A stretch of DNA of 64,000 nt from Methylosinus sporium (GCF_003113265.1 NZ_PUIV01000001.1:248001-312000); one strand, 5' to 3'. Shown: positions 17,787-26,847, numbered from the stretch's first letter. Numbers and translations: made by a program. The notes: generated from the sequence alone by a model not told the origin.

Positions 17787-18866
17787 CTATCTTGAGCTTT
17801 GCTTTGTAAAACTCAGACGGAGCAAGAGAAAAGCCAGCCAGCGCCGCCAGAAGGACGGACGCCAGAAAACGGCTCCGGCGATCTGGAGCGTCTGATCGCC
17901 GAAGGGCGCGCCCGGCTCCGCCGGCAGCAGCGTCGGTTCCTGGGGCAGAGCCGCGAGGGCGCTCTCGTCGTCGGGCATGGCGACCTCGAGATCGCTTTCG
18001 GCCCAGGGGCGTCGGCGGGAGTAATGGAGAAGAATGAGATTGGGCACGATTTCGCGCATGTCCGATTGCGCGGTCCGCGCATAGGCCCGCCCGCCGGCCG
18101 CGACGCGATAGACGCCGCTGTCCTGCGTGGAGCGCAGCAGCAGCCCGGCGAGCCGGCCGCGACCGGGCCAGCGGCTCACGCCGGGCCGGGCGAGCTCGAG
18201 AAAGCTCCCGGAGAAAACCGTCGATGCGATCTCGATGCGGCGGCAGCGGCCCGAGGACTCGGCCGCGCTCGCCGGGACGTAATCGAAGGAGGGCGGATGA
18301 AGGCGGCTGGCGCGTGGAACGCGAATGCGGCCGCCGGAGACGGCGTCGGCCACGACTTTCGCGCAGCGCAGCGACGCCTCCGCGGTCAGATGATGCGGAT
18401 CGACGAAATCCTCGGGACGCACGCGCCCGAGGATCGTCTCCAGCGTCGGGCAGCGCGCCATGCCATGGGCCTCGGCGACGCGCTGATAGATGCGCTCGAC
18501 GCGCCGAACATTGGACGCGACGCGCGCGCGTCCGCTCGGGCGCGGATGCAGGCACAAGAACAGCAGCGGCACGCCGCGCAGCGCGCAAAACTGCGCGACG
18601 CCGGCGAGCGCGTCGTGAATCAGCGCCGTGGTGACGAAGCCCGCATCCAGCAGGATCATGTCGTTGAGCGCATATTCGAAGACGATGAGATCGGGCGCGG
18701 GCTCGCCGCGGCGCTCCGCGTCCTGAAGACGCGAGAGCCCATAGAGCGAGCCGACGGCGCCGAGAAAGCGGTTGACGATCTCATGTGCCGGCATGAGGCC
18801 CTGCAATTGGGCGGCCCAACCGAAATAGACGCCGGCGTTGGACCCGCCGAGCAGCAGCACTCTCAT
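17787..18866 (-). CDS. SGNH/GDSL-type hydrolase-like protein
   Basis: 359 residues. The N-terminal half shows the SGNH blocks: LLLGGSNAG (block I with Ser 9), LIVFEYALNDM (block III Asn) and DPHHLTAEA (block V Asp-x-x-His). The C-terminal half is a separate beta-rich region with no assigned family, ending in a hydrophobic basic stretch (RRWLAFLLLRLSF). No signal peptide is evident. Such proteins often esterify or deacylate surface polysaccharides. The gene lies 36 bases after the methyltransferase gene, so the two are likely one operon. Confidence 0.7.
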   Translation of the reverse strand: MRVLLLGGSNAGVYFGWAAQLQGLMPAHEIVNRFLGAVGSLYGLSRLQDAERRGEPAPDLIVFEYALNDMILLDAGFVTTALIHDALAGVAQFCALRGVPLLFLCLHPRPSGRARVASNVRRVERIYQRVAEAHGMARCPTLETILGRVRPEDFVDPHHLTAEASLRCAKVVADAVSGGRIRVPRASRLHPPSFDYVPASAAESSGRCRRIEIASTVFSGSFLELARPGVSRWPGRGRLAGLLLRSTQDSGVYRVAAGGRAYARTAQSDMREIVPNLILLHYSRRRPWAESDLEVAMPDDESALAALPQEPTLLPAEPGAPFGDQTLQIAGAVFWRPSFWRRWLAFLLLRLSFTKQSSR

Positions 18867-18902
18867 CTCGCCATCCCGCCTCGCCGATCCGCCCGCCTCA
18901 TA

Positions 18903-19727
18903 CTATGACCTGCGCGCGAAGATCGAGATGGCCGGGCCGTAGACATGGTCGGGATCATCGTGGTTGGTGCGAATGTCGTCGAAGCCGAGCGCCCGCAGAG
19001 CGGCGATGAGATCGTCCTTGTCGAGCCAGCGATGATCGTCGCGCATCCCGCCGCAAAAGGCCGGATTGGACTGCGTCTTCACATAGCTTCGCGGATAGGC
19101 GCGCACGGTGACGCCATGAAAGGAATGCTCCTCGGGGACATCGGCCATCACGCTGCGACGCGGATCGGAGACCGGCATCGCCTCCGAGACGACGTGGGTC
19201 CAGATGAAGACCGCCGAGGCGCGCTGCGCGATCAGCTCCAGCAGCCGCAGCGGATCGTGCTGATGATAGAGCACGCCGGAGGCGACGATGAGATCATAGC
19301 TCTTGTCGGTCTGCTCGAGCCATTTGACGAAATCGCCGAGCCAGAAGCGCGCCTTCCGCAGGCCCAAAATCTCCTTGGCGACGAGGCAGCGCATGAAGGC
19401 GAGCTGATTGGCCTCCACGGCGTCCACATGCGCGCCCGCATTCTCCAACATATAGGTGTGGCCGGCCTCGAGCGGACCGAGCTCCAGCACCTCGCGCCCC
19501 TCGAGCGCGCCGAAACAGTCGATCGCCCAGAAAATCCGCTGGTCGTAATAGGTCGGCACGATTCCCGCCGTCACGCCGAAAGCCTCGGGGAAAGCGGTGC
19601 TCCACCCCGGAATGGCGTCTATGGCGTTCTGATGCGTCGGGAGCGCGTCGACATAACGATCGAATGTCTGCGTCTTGCGGCCGAAAATTTTCAGCAATCT
19701 GTCAAAACCAAATACGCGACCCGACAT
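18903..19727 (-). CDS. Class I SAM-dependent methyltransferase
   Basis: 274 residues with a Rossmann methyltransferase core: motif I as VLELGPLEAGHTYML, an acidic residue after strand 2 (VDAVEAN), and YDLIVASGVLYHQHDPLRLL as motif IV/post-I. The substrate is not evident; family relatives occur in surface-glycan and natural-product loci. ATG at 19725-19727. Forms a likely operon with the SGNH-hydrolase-like gene, which suggests a joint role in modifying a glycan or lipid. Confidence 0.8.
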   Translation of the reverse strand: MSGRVFGFDRLLKIFGRKTQTFDRYVDALPTHQNAIDAIPGWSTAFPEAFGVTAGIVPTYYDQRIFWAIDCFGALEGREVLELGPLEAGHTYMLENAGAHVDAVEANQLAFMRCLVAKEILGLRKARFWLGDFVKWLEQTDKSYDLIVASGVLYHQHDPLRLLELIAQRASAVFIWTHVVSEAMPVSDPRRSVMADVPEEHSFHGVTVRAYPRSYVKTQSNPAFCGGMRDDHRWLDKDDLIAALRALGFDDIRTNHDDPDHVYGPAISIFARRS

Positions 19728-19936
19728 TTTTCGATCCCAACCGGATTTTTCGAGGCCGCTTTCGGCCGAACGGCGCCGCAGGCGCTGCTCCAGCAGCGCG
19801 CGGACATGTCTATCCCGTCGCCATGGCGCGCCGGTCTTTTTCTGGAAAAAGGAGGCTCTCGCTCGGTCCAGGGCGATGCGCGGCCGGAGCCTCGCGTCGA
19901 AAGCCGATCGATGAGAAGCCTCCGCAACGAGAGGCT

Positions 19937-20021
19937 TGGTGCGGTCGAGAGGACTCGAACCTCCACTGGTTGCCCAACTAGCACCTCAAGCTAGCGCGTC
20001 TACCAATTCCGCCACGACCGC
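19937..20021 (-). tRNA. tRNA-Leu (anticodon GAG)
   Basis: Reading the minus strand from 20021: acceptor GCGGTCG pairs with CGACCGC, the anticodon arm CTAGC-TTGAGGT-GCTAG gives anticodon GAG, there is a long variable arm as expected for leucine tRNA, and a T-arm with GGTTCGAGTCC. CCA is encoded (19937-19939). 85 bases in total. Confidence 0.97.
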
Positions 20022-20168
20022 GCCGGGGCTCCTTGGTCGAAACCAAAGCGCCGGCAGGCGGCCCGTCTAACAAAAAGCCTCCCCCATGACAAGGCGTTCT
20101 CGACATCGCGAGCGGGATTTCGAGAAAAGGGCTGCCGGCCGGCCTTCGTCCGCGCCCGGCCGGAGGCG

Positions 20169-21272
20169 TCACCGCTTGGGGAATTCCACCGGAGCCGCCC
20201 GCAGCGAGGGCCGCAGAGGGGCCGCCCGCACGCTGCGCCCTTCGAGCTCCAATTTGGTCAGATCTATGCTGCGCAGCGCCTGATTGTCATAGCTCTTCAC
20301 ATAATAGACGCGCCCCGAGAGATCGGCGATCGACGACCATTGCGTATATTCGAAGCGCGACGTCTCCTTGGGCGACACGCGCACCAGCCCCATCGGAATG
20401 TCGAAATTATTGAGGATGTGCTCGGCGAGGCGCACTTCGCCGGCGACGTCCTTCTGCGGTTCGGCGGAGAGGACGAGCCCCACCGCGCGGACGAATCGGG
20501 ACGGCGGCGTCGGATCGCCCGGAACGCCCAGCAGGCCGGAGCCGGCGCCGAGCGGGGCGAAGCTCTCGTCGCCGATCTTCAGCGACGGCGCATCGACCGG
20601 CGAGAGCTTCACATAATTGCGCAGATTGGTGAGATGCCAGTCGAAGGACGGGGCGTTGGTGACGACGCCGAGCGGATTCTCATAGATTTTCAGCTTTCCG
20701 CCGCTCGGCTCGACGACCAGCGAGGCGCCGCCGGCGTCGTGCAGCGTGTAGTGGAAAGGCGGCACAATGCCGAGCGTCGGCTGGACGACATCGACGATGG
20801 CGATCGTGTCCAGCGCCTCGCGCAGCTCCGCGACGCTGGCGAAATTGCCCAGCGCCCAGGTGAGGAAATCCCAAGGGGCGAGCGCATGGCCGGGGTCCGC
20901 GGTCTTCGAGTCGGCGTAGGAGGCGAAGCCCGGAAAATAGAGTATGCCGCCGGCGAGGCCCTTTTCGTTCATCCCGTCGACGACGACCGGCAGGCCGAAG
21001 GCGTTGAGCCCGGCGATCGCATAACGGGACTTCCAACCCCAGGTCTGCTTGCCCTCCGGCCCGCTCGCCCGCGCGGCGTGATGGCGCGGAATGACGATCG
21101 CCTCCGATTCGAGCGGAAAGCCGAATTCCAGCGTCCGCCCATAGACCGCCGAGCCATCCGCGGCTCTCAACAGAAAGCTGGTGCAGGCGCGAGCCGGCGC
21201 GAGCGAGAGAGCGAGAACGAGCGGCAGCGTCGCGAGCCGCTCCAGCGCATTTCGAAATTTGGTCGCCGCCAT
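20169..21272 (-). CDS. Linear amide C-N hydrolase (choloylglycine hydrolase / penicillin V acylase family)
   Basis: 367 residues. An N-terminal export signal ends with APARA, directly followed by Cys30, which would become the N-terminal nucleophile after cleavage, then TSFLLRAADGSAVYGRTLEF, the Ntn-hydrolase signature including the Arg. Later VVVDGMNEKGLAGGILYFPG and NPLGVVTNAPSFDWHL are family hallmarks. Members cleave bile salts, penicillin V or N-acyl homoserine lactones; in a free-living bacterium the last or a related amide is more likely, but this is inference. Periplasmic location expected. Confidence 0.88.
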   Translation of the reverse strand: MAATKFRNALERLATLPLVLALSLAPARACTSFLLRAADGSAVYGRTLEFGFPLESEAIVIPRHHAARASGPEGKQTWGWKSRYAIAGLNAFGLPVVVDGMNEKGLAGGILYFPGFASYADSKTADPGHALAPWDFLTWALGNFASVAELREALDTIAIVDVVQPTLGIVPPFHYTLHDAGGASLVVEPSGGKLKIYENPLGVVTNAPSFDWHLTNLRNYVKLSPVDAPSLKIGDESFAPLGAGSGLLGVPGDPTPPSRFVRAVGLVLSAEPQKDVAGEVRLAEHILNNFDIPMGLVRVSPKETSRFEYTQWSSIADLSGRVYYVKSYDNQALRSIDLTKLELEGRSVRAAPLRPSLRAAPVEFPKR

Positions 21273-21537
21273 TTTTCTCTCCGATGTCTCTGCGGCGACA
21301 GATAAGGCGCGCGCCTCACGCTCCCGAGCGCGCGGCGGAGGAAAGCGGCGAACGGCCTCGAGACATTATGGCGGCGAAAAGGAAAATTCCCCGCAATTCT
21401 TCGTAAAGTGCGCGAGCGCATAGATTTCAGCCGATCGTTAACCAATAAGAGCAATGCAGGGCGAGGCTCTGTCCACTTCGAGACAGAGCGTTATTTGCTC
21501 GAGCAATGTGTTCGTGTGTGTCAGGAGTTTTCGCGTC

Positions 21538-23130
21538 ATGTCGGAAGTCGCAGCTGTCGCCCGCAGCCGCAGGGTCTGCGCTCGCGCTTTTTCCGCGGTC
21601 TGCGCCGCGAGCGTCGCCGCCACTGTCCTCGCCCTCGAGGCGAGACCCGCCGCCGCTATCGGCTATTCCGCCAATTCCGACGCCGAGGCCCCGGCGCCGC
21701 GCAAGCGCGGCAAACGCGCGAAATCCGCCGAAGCCAAGCCGGCCGCCGAGACCGTGAGCCTCGCGCGGCCGCTGTTCGCGGTCGTGTCGCTCGGCGGGCA
21801 GCATATTTCGATCTATAATCACAATGGCCTCGTCGACCGCTCGGTCATCTCCACCGGCGTGCCCGGCCATCCGACGCCGGAAGGCATGTTCACCATTCTC
21901 GGGCGCGAGCGTTTCCATCGCTCCAATCTCTACGCCGGCGCGCCCATGCCCTTCATGCAGCGCATCACCTGGTCCGGCGTCGCCATGCATACGGGCCATG
22001 TGACCGGCCACCCGGCCTCACATGGCTGCATTCGCCTGCCGGGCGCCTTCGCGCAGAAGCTGTGGGGCATGACCCGCATCGGCGAGCGCGTCGTCATCGC
22101 TCCTTATGATCTTTCACCGACGGAAATCGCGCATCCGGCGCTGCCGACGCCCAAAATGCGCTCGGCGACGGAAGCCTCGGCCGCGGCGCTCGCCGACGCC
22201 GGTCTGCGCGACGGCTTCGCCGACGGCGGCGCCGCTGCGCTGATCGATCCGCGCCGCTACGCCGAGCAGCTGAGAGTAAAATCCGCGGCGGAGGCGGCCG
22301 CCGCCGCCAAGGCCGCGACCGAAGCCGCCGCTGCGCTGAACGCCAAGCGACTGGAGGCCGTGCGCGCCTCGGCGGAGCTGAAAGCCGCCGAAGCCGCCGA
22401 AGCCACAGCCCGCGCCAAGGCCGAAGCCGCCGCCAAGGCCGCCGACAGCGTCGCCGCCAAGCGGCAGGAAGTGGCGACCGCCAAGCCGGAGCTGTCCACC
22501 AGCGACGGCGCCAGCCCCGCCGAAGCGGCCAGGGCCAAGGCGGACGCCACCCTCGCCGAGGCCAGGACGCGGCTCGAGGCCGCCAGGACCGCCTACAACG
22601 CCAGCGACGCGGAACATGTCGAGGCCGTCCGCCGCTCGCGCGAGGCGGCCGAAGCCGCCGCCGCCGCCGCCAAGGCGGAGAAGGACGCGCAATTGCGGAC
22701 CGCGCCGATCTCCATTCTGGTGAGCAAGAAGAATCAGCGCATCTACGTGCGCCAAGGGCTGACGCCGATCTTCGAGGCGCCGGCGACTGTCCGCGAGCCG
22801 GAGCGCCCGCTCGGCTCGCATCTTTATATCGCCACCGCGGCCGGCGGCGACGGCGCGCTGAAATGGTCGGTTCTCTCCATGCCGCCGCGCATCGCCGAGG
22901 CGCGCGCCTCGCATAAGAAAAGGGGCATGGTGGAAGAGCAGCGCAGCGCAGCTCCACTCGGCGCGGCCTCCAGCGCCGCCGACGCTCTGGATCGCATCGA
23001 GCTCTCCGACGAGGTGCGCCAGAAAATCGCCGATCGCCTTTGGCTCGGCGGCTCGATGATCATTTCCGATCAGGGGCCGAGCTCGGAGACCAGCGCCGTC
23101 GGCACGGATCTCACGGTGAAGTTCCGCTGA
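21538..23130 (+). CDS. L,D-transpeptidase (YkuD) family protein
   Basis: 530 residues: export signal (about 1-40), basic linker, YkuD domain (about 78-190) with HTGHVTGHPASHGCIRLP containing the catalytic Cys164, an Ala-rich predicted coiled coil (about 240-400), then a second YkuD-like C-terminal segment without a catalytic cysteine, ending in SMIISDQGPSSETSAVGTDL. It probably cross-links peptidoglycan (3-3 links) in the periplasm. ATG 21538 is preferred over the longer frame because AGGAG lies at 21523-21527. TTAACCAAT at 21438 resembles half a CtrA site, weak evidence. Confidence 0.88.
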   Translation: MSEVAAVARSRRVCARAFSAVCAASVAATVLALEARPAAAIGYSANSDAEAPAPRKRGKRAKSAEAKPAAETVSLARPLFAVVSLGGQHISIYNHNGLVDRSVISTGVPGHPTPEGMFTILGRERFHRSNLYAGAPMPFMQRITWSGVAMHTGHVTGHPASHGCIRLPGAFAQKLWGMTRIGERVVIAPYDLSPTEIAHPALPTPKMRSATEASAAALADAGLRDGFADGGAAALIDPRRYAEQLRVKSAAEAAAAAKAATEAAAALNAKRLEAVRASAELKAAEAAEATARAKAEAAAKAADSVAAKRQEVATAKPELSTSDGASPAEAARAKADATLAEARTRLEAARTAYNASDAEHVEAVRRSREAAEAAAAAAKAEKDAQLRTAPISILVSKKNQRIYVRQGLTPIFEAPATVREPERPLGSHLYIATAAGGDGALKWSVLSMPPRIAEARASHKKRGMVEEQRSAAPLGAASSAADALDRIELSDEVRQKIADRLWLGGSMIISDQGPSSETSAVGTDLTVKFR

Positions 23131-23199
23131 AGGCGTCGCTACATTCCCGGTGCGTTTATCGCGACGCCCACGAAGCGTCGATGGACGCCAGAATTGCGC

Positions 23200-23502
23200 C
23201 TACTCGTCGAAAAGGTCGGCGTGAGCGCCAGCGCGAATGAAAACGACGAGGCCCGCCTCGTCGCTGTCGTCTACCTTATAGGCCAGCAGGAAATCGCCGC
23301 CGAAATGGCGTTCTCGGTAGCCATTCCATTCGCCTTTCAACGGATGGTCGCGCCACTCCGGTCGGAGTGGGGCGCTGTTGGCGACGAGCAGCAACATGGC
23401 TCTTTGAGTCGGTTCATGTCGAACCGACCGGAACGCGACAGTCGTTCCCAGTCTTTCAGGAACGATTTTGCGTAATCTGCGGCGCGAGGCAGTTGCGCTC
23501 GC
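23200..23502 (-). pseudogene. Frameshifted YafQ/RelE-type toxin gene
   Basis: Two minus-strand frames together spell one YafQ-like toxin: the first gives LPRAADYAKSFLKDWERLSR then FDMNRLKE, the second continues MLLLVANSAPLRPEWRDHPL and ends in VVFIRAGAHADLFDE. The frames meet at about 23396, where one G is missing relative to an expected GAG-GCC-ATG. No start codon precedes the first part (the expected position reads GCG). The YafQ family cleaves mRNA on the ribosome; this copy is probably inactive, unless the missing base is a sequencing error. Confidence 0.7.
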
Positions 23503-23583
23503 TTACTCGCCGCGGGCTTTTTCAAGGTCGGCAAACAGTTCGCCGGCAGTCGCAAAACGGCCGCGGCGAGTCCGGGCGATACG
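23503..23583 (-). pseudogene. Antitoxin C-terminal remnant (RelB/DinJ-like)
   Basis: Twenty-six codons upstream of and adjoining the toxin remnant read RIARTRRGRFATAGELFADL then EKARGE and a TAA stop. This resembles the tail of RelB/DinJ-type antitoxins, which usually overlap the toxin start. A TAG at 23584-23586 in the same frame and the absence of a DNA-binding N-terminus show that the 5' part is gone. The order antitoxin-toxin is the usual one. Confidence 0.5.
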
Positions 23584-23651
23584 CTAGCGAGCGCATTCCC
23601 GATCACGCCGTTTCGCGCGCGACGGGAATGACGGCCGTGACCGAATGAAGA

Positions 23652-24530
23652 CTATTTCGCCTCGGTCGTATGCTGCGGCAGCAGGGCCAGCAGCGAGGCC
23701 ATTTTCGGCGCGGCGCCCGGATTCATCATGCCGACGACATGATAGCCGGCGTCGACATGCAGCACCTCGCCGGTGACGCCGCGCGCCATGGGCGAGAGCA
23801 GATAGACCGCCGTCTCGCCCACTTCCTCGATCGTCACCACGCGGCGCAGCGGGGCGTTATATTCGTTCCAGCGCAGAATATAGCGGAAGTCGCCGATGCC
23901 GGAGGCCGCCAGAGTCTTGATCGGCCCGGCGGAGATGGCGTTGACGCGAATGTTCTTCTCGCCGAGATCGGCGGCGAGATAGCGCACCGAGGCCTCCAGC
24001 GCAGCCTTGGCGACGCCCATCACATTGTAGTGCGGCATCCATTTCTCGGCGCCGTAATAGGTGAGGGTGAGCAGCGAGCCGCCGTCTTTCATCAGCTTCT
24101 CGGCGCGCTGCGCGACGGCCGTGAAGGAAAAGCAGGAGATCATCAGCGACTGCGTGAAATTCTCCGCCGTCGTGTCGACATAGCGGCCGTCGAGCTGATC
24201 CTTGTCCGAGAAGGCGAGACAATGGACGACGAAATCGATTCTGCCCCACAGCTTCTCGACCTCGGCGAAGACGGCGTCGATCGTCTCCGGCTCGGAGACG
24301 TCGCAGCGGCCGACGACGGTCGCGCCGATCTCCGCCGCGAGCGGACGCACGCGCTTCTCCAACGCCTCGACCTGATAGGTGAGGGCGAGCTCGGCGCCGG
24401 CGTCGGCCGCGGCCTTGGCTATGCCCCAGGCGATCGATTTATTATTGGCGACGCCGAGCACGAGGCCACGCTTGCCGGCGAGAACGCCGCTGAAAATATT
24501 GCCGTTCGACGTCGGTTCCGGTTGCGACAT
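23652..24530 (-). CDS. fabI: Enoyl-[acyl-carrier-protein] reductase (NADH)
   Basis: 292 residues. FabI reduces enoyl-ACP in the last step of each fatty-acid elongation cycle. Visible: nucleotide-binding LVLGVANNKSIAWGIAKA near the N-terminus, the Tyr-x6-Lys pair in NVMGVAKAALEA (Tyr168, Lys175, with the further Tyr158 of the FabI type), and RVNAISAGPIKTLAASGIGDF. Start is the ATG at 24528-24530; the open frame further upstream lacks family similarity. It is divergent from the sigma factor gene across about 300 bases. Confidence 0.95.
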   Translation of the reverse strand: MSQPEPTSNGNIFSGVLAGKRGLVLGVANNKSIAWGIAKAAADAGAELALTYQVEALEKRVRPLAAEIGATVVGRCDVSEPETIDAVFAEVEKLWGRIDFVVHCLAFSDKDQLDGRYVDTTAENFTQSLMISCFSFTAVAQRAEKLMKDGGSLLTLTYYGAEKWMPHYNVMGVAKAALEASVRYLAADLGEKNIRVNAISAGPIKTLAASGIGDFRYILRWNEYNAPLRRVVTIEEVGETAVYLLSPMARGVTGEVLHVDAGYHVVGMMNPGAAPKMASLLALLPQHTTEAK

Positions 24531-24830
24531 GGGAGCAAAGTTTCCATAAATCTGCGATCGAGAGGCGGGGTGTTCCGCCGCCTGTCGGCAACGCCGTTGG
24601 AGGGCTACGCGAGATGCGCGCGGGCTTGGGACTTTGGGCTCGGGACACGGGCTCGGGACATCGGCGCGGGCCGACCCACCGGAAGCGTCCCCCGGCCCCT
24701 TACAAAAACACATAAATCTCAGGGCGCGGAGATAGTCAATCACGCCGGACTGGCATAATATCTGTGTCCAGCAAACCGAACCAGCGCCGCGCGGACGAGG
24801 CGTCGTGGGCCGCGCGAAACGGGCCGAGCG
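24531..24830. other. Divergent promoter region of fabI and the ECF sigma gene
   Basis: Exactly 300 bases without a plausible gene. It contains a less GC-rich stretch near 24700-24775 (acataaatctc ... cataatatctg) suitable for promoters. No clear GGAAC-type ECF promoter could be identified by eye, so autoregulation of the sigma factor is not shown. Confidence 0.4.
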
Positions 24831-25331
24831 ATGGGACAGGCGGAGGATTTCGAGGAGACTCTGGAGAGGCTCACGCCGGGCCTGCGCCGCTATGCCCGCG
24901 CGCTGCTCTGCGGCGCGGCCAATGACCTCGCCGACGAGCTCGTGCAGACCGCACTGCAGACCACGGCGGACGAGGCGCGGCACGATGCTCCCGGCGCCGT
25001 TCTCGACATTCGCGTCGATCTCTACGCATCCTTGACCCATGCCGCGCAACGGCGGCTGCGGTCCGCCGCCCCGCATCGGCCGTCGCTGCGCCAGCCCGCG
25101 ATCATGCATCGACTCGCCGATCTCCCCTTCGAGGAGCGGGAGACGCTTCTGCTCGTGGCGCTCGAGGGCTTCACCTACGAAGAAGTGGCGCGCATCGCCC
25201 GCACCGATCGGCCCGTGGCGCTGATGCGGCTGATGCGCGCGCGCTCGGCGCTGACGGCGCTGGATCGCCATCCGTCGCCGGGCGCCGACGCCGGCCGGCG
25301 ATCCGGGCCGCATTTGCGCGTCGTGAAATAA
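24831..25331 (+). CDS. ECF-type RNA polymerase sigma factor
   Basis: 166 residues. Region 2 is recognisable in LTPGLRRYARALLCGAANDL followed by ADELVQTALQ. Region 4 is clearer: LADLPFEERETLLLVALEGF then TYEEVARIARTDRPVALMRL, the helix-turn-helix that reads the -35 element. Length is usual for ECF factors. The next gene, 10 bases downstream, encodes a membrane protein with an anti-sigma-like N-terminus, the typical partner. The inducing signal cannot be told from sequence. Confidence 0.85.
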   Translation: MGQAEDFEETLERLTPGLRRYARALLCGAANDLADELVQTALQTTADEARHDAPGAVLDIRVDLYASLTHAAQRRLRSAAPHRPSLRQPAIMHRLADLPFEERETLLLVALEGFTYEEVARIARTDRPVALMRLMRARSALTALDRHPSPGADAGRRSGPHLRVVK

Positions 25332-25341
25332 CGAGCCGACG

Positions 25342-26220
25342 ATGAGCCCCGGGGAGCATGTCGACGAATCCGATCTGCATGGTTTCGTCGATGGCGAGCT
25401 CGACGCAGAAAATCGCCGTCGCATAGAGGACCATCTTCACAATCACGCCGAGGACGCCGCGCTGGTGGAGGGCTGGCGCCGGCAGAATGCGGCGCTGCGC
25501 GCAGCCTTCGCCCAGACAGTGAAGGAGCCGCTGCCCTCAGGATTGCGCACGGCCTCGGTCACGAGCCTGACGCGCAGCTTCGGCTCCGGCGTCAATTGGG
25601 CGCGCTTCAGCCCCAGCAAAGGCGCCTCGCTGCGGGCCATGCGGCGTTCGGACACCAGCCGCAGGCCGCCGCGCCGGCCCGCCATCGTCATGTCGCTGGT
25701 GACGCTGCTCGCCGGCGCGGTGGTGGCGGGAGCGGCGCTGCTCGCCTTCACCGGCCCGGCCTCGCCGCCCGCCGCCCCGCAGCGCGTCGTCATCGAGCCG
25801 CCCGGCCTCCTCGCCCACGCCCAGCTCGCCTATCAAACCTATGCGCAGGATATGCGCCCGGTGGAGATCGGCGCGGATCACAAGGCCGAGCTTTCGACAT
25901 GGCTCGGCGAGCGCGTCGGCTTCGCCCGTCTGCCCGATCTTTCCGCCGCCGGGCTCGAGCTCGTCGGCGGACGGCTCGTGCCGGGCGTGCTCGCGCCCGC
26001 CGGCCTGCTGATCTACCGTTCCGCCGCCAGCGGACCGGCCGCGCTCTATTTCGAGCGCGCCGGCGGCGAGCGTCCTCCGGCAGCCCCACCCAAGACGGCG
26101 CCCGGCCTCGCCGCGGTGGAATGGCGCGCGGCGGGCTTCGCCTTCGTCCTCATCGGCCCGCTCGCGGCCGAGGTCGCCCGCGCCGCCTCCGAAAGCGCCG
26201 CCGCTCAAGCCATTCGCTAA
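25342..26220 (+). CDS. Transmembrane anti-sigma factor
   Basis: 292 residues. N-terminal helices DESDLHGFVDGELDAENRRR and IEDHLHNHAEDAALVEGWRR match anti-sigma factor N-terminal domains that sequester ECF factors. One membrane segment at about 113-135 (IVMSLVTLLAGAVVAGAALL) separates it from a C-terminal periplasmic region of about 150 residues with a GFAFVLIGPLA ending typical of this family. It is cotranscribed with the sigma gene (10-base gap). Confidence 0.85.
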   Translation: MSPGEHVDESDLHGFVDGELDAENRRRIEDHLHNHAEDAALVEGWRRQNAALRAAFAQTVKEPLPSGLRTASVTSLTRSFGSGVNWARFSPSKGASLRAMRRSDTSRRPPRRPAIVMSLVTLLAGAVVAGAALLAFTGPASPPAAPQRVVIEPPGLLAHAQLAYQTYAQDMRPVEIGADHKAELSTWLGERVGFARLPDLSAAGLELVGGRLVPGVLAPAGLLIYRSAASGPAALYFERAGGERPPAAPPKTAPGLAAVEWRAAGFAFVLIGPLAAEVARAASESAAAQAIR

Positions 26221-26228
26221 AAATCTCC

Positions 26229-26303
26229 CAATTACAACGCCCCTTCTTCAAGCTGAGCTGGACGCTGAACTACGAGATTTATTTCTATTTCGTGTTGGAT
26301 GCG
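26229..26303 (+). pseudogene. Possible acyltransferase-3 (OafA-like) relic
   Basis: A short segment reads LQRPFFKLSWTLNYEIYFYF then VLDA. The pattern SW-[ST]-L-x-YE-x-[FY]-FY is a hallmark of acyltransferase family 3 membrane proteins that acetylate surface polysaccharides. No open frame continues on either side, so only a fragment of a former gene seems to remain between the anti-sigma gene and the DUF2147 gene. The match is short and may be chance. Confidence 0.35.
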
Positions 26304-26400
26304 ACGCCGACGCCTCTCCGTCGCCGCGCATCTTCTCGTCGACAAAGGCGCGCTGCCGGCGCGCTTCGAGATCAAATCGATCCGCCGATGAATCGAAGAC

Positions 26401-26847
26401 CTATCGCAGATCGTCGACCATTGCGTGCGCCGCCGGCGGCGCGGAGACGCGCGTCCATGTCTCGTCGCTGCACAACATGCCCCAGAGGCACCCTTTCAGC
26501 GTCAATCGCGTCGCGCTCTCGACAGTGATGAAGCCATCATAGGTCTTGCCGTCGTCGACATTGAACAGCCGGCCCGACCATTCATTGGGTCCCGTCTGCC
26601 GGGCGCCGCGCAGGATCACCGCGCCGATCGCGGAGCGGTCCTCGGCGCTCTGCGCCGCTACGACCTTGGCGCAGAGCTTGCCGTTCTCGCAATCATAGAA
26701 GCTGAACTGCACGCCGCCTTCCGGCCGCAGCCAGACGCCGCGCGGATCATGGGACGAGGCGCCTGTCGCAGGGCTCGCGGCCATTGCGGCGGCGAGCAGC
26801 GCCCCCGCGGAAGGCGCCAGAAATTCGCGGGCGAAAGAGCGCGTCAT
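26401..26847 (-). CDS. DUF2147 family secreted protein
   Basis: 148 residues with an export signal (SAGALLAAAMAASPATGA) and the DUF2147 pattern: GVWLRPEGGVQFSFYDCENG, LCAKVVA, NVDDGKTYDGFI and LTLKGCLWGMLCSDETWTR. The cysteines probably form disulfides in the periplasm. Function is unknown for the family. ATG at 26845-26847 is set by a strong AGGAGG five bases before it; the longer upstream frame is rejected. Confidence 0.88.
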   Translation of the reverse strand: MTRSFAREFLAPSAGALLAAAMAASPATGASSHDPRGVWLRPEGGVQFSFYDCENGKLCAKVVAAQSAEDRSAIGAVILRGARQTGPNEWSGRLFNVDDGKTYDGFITVESATRLTLKGCLWGMLCSDETWTRVSAPPAAHAMVDDLR

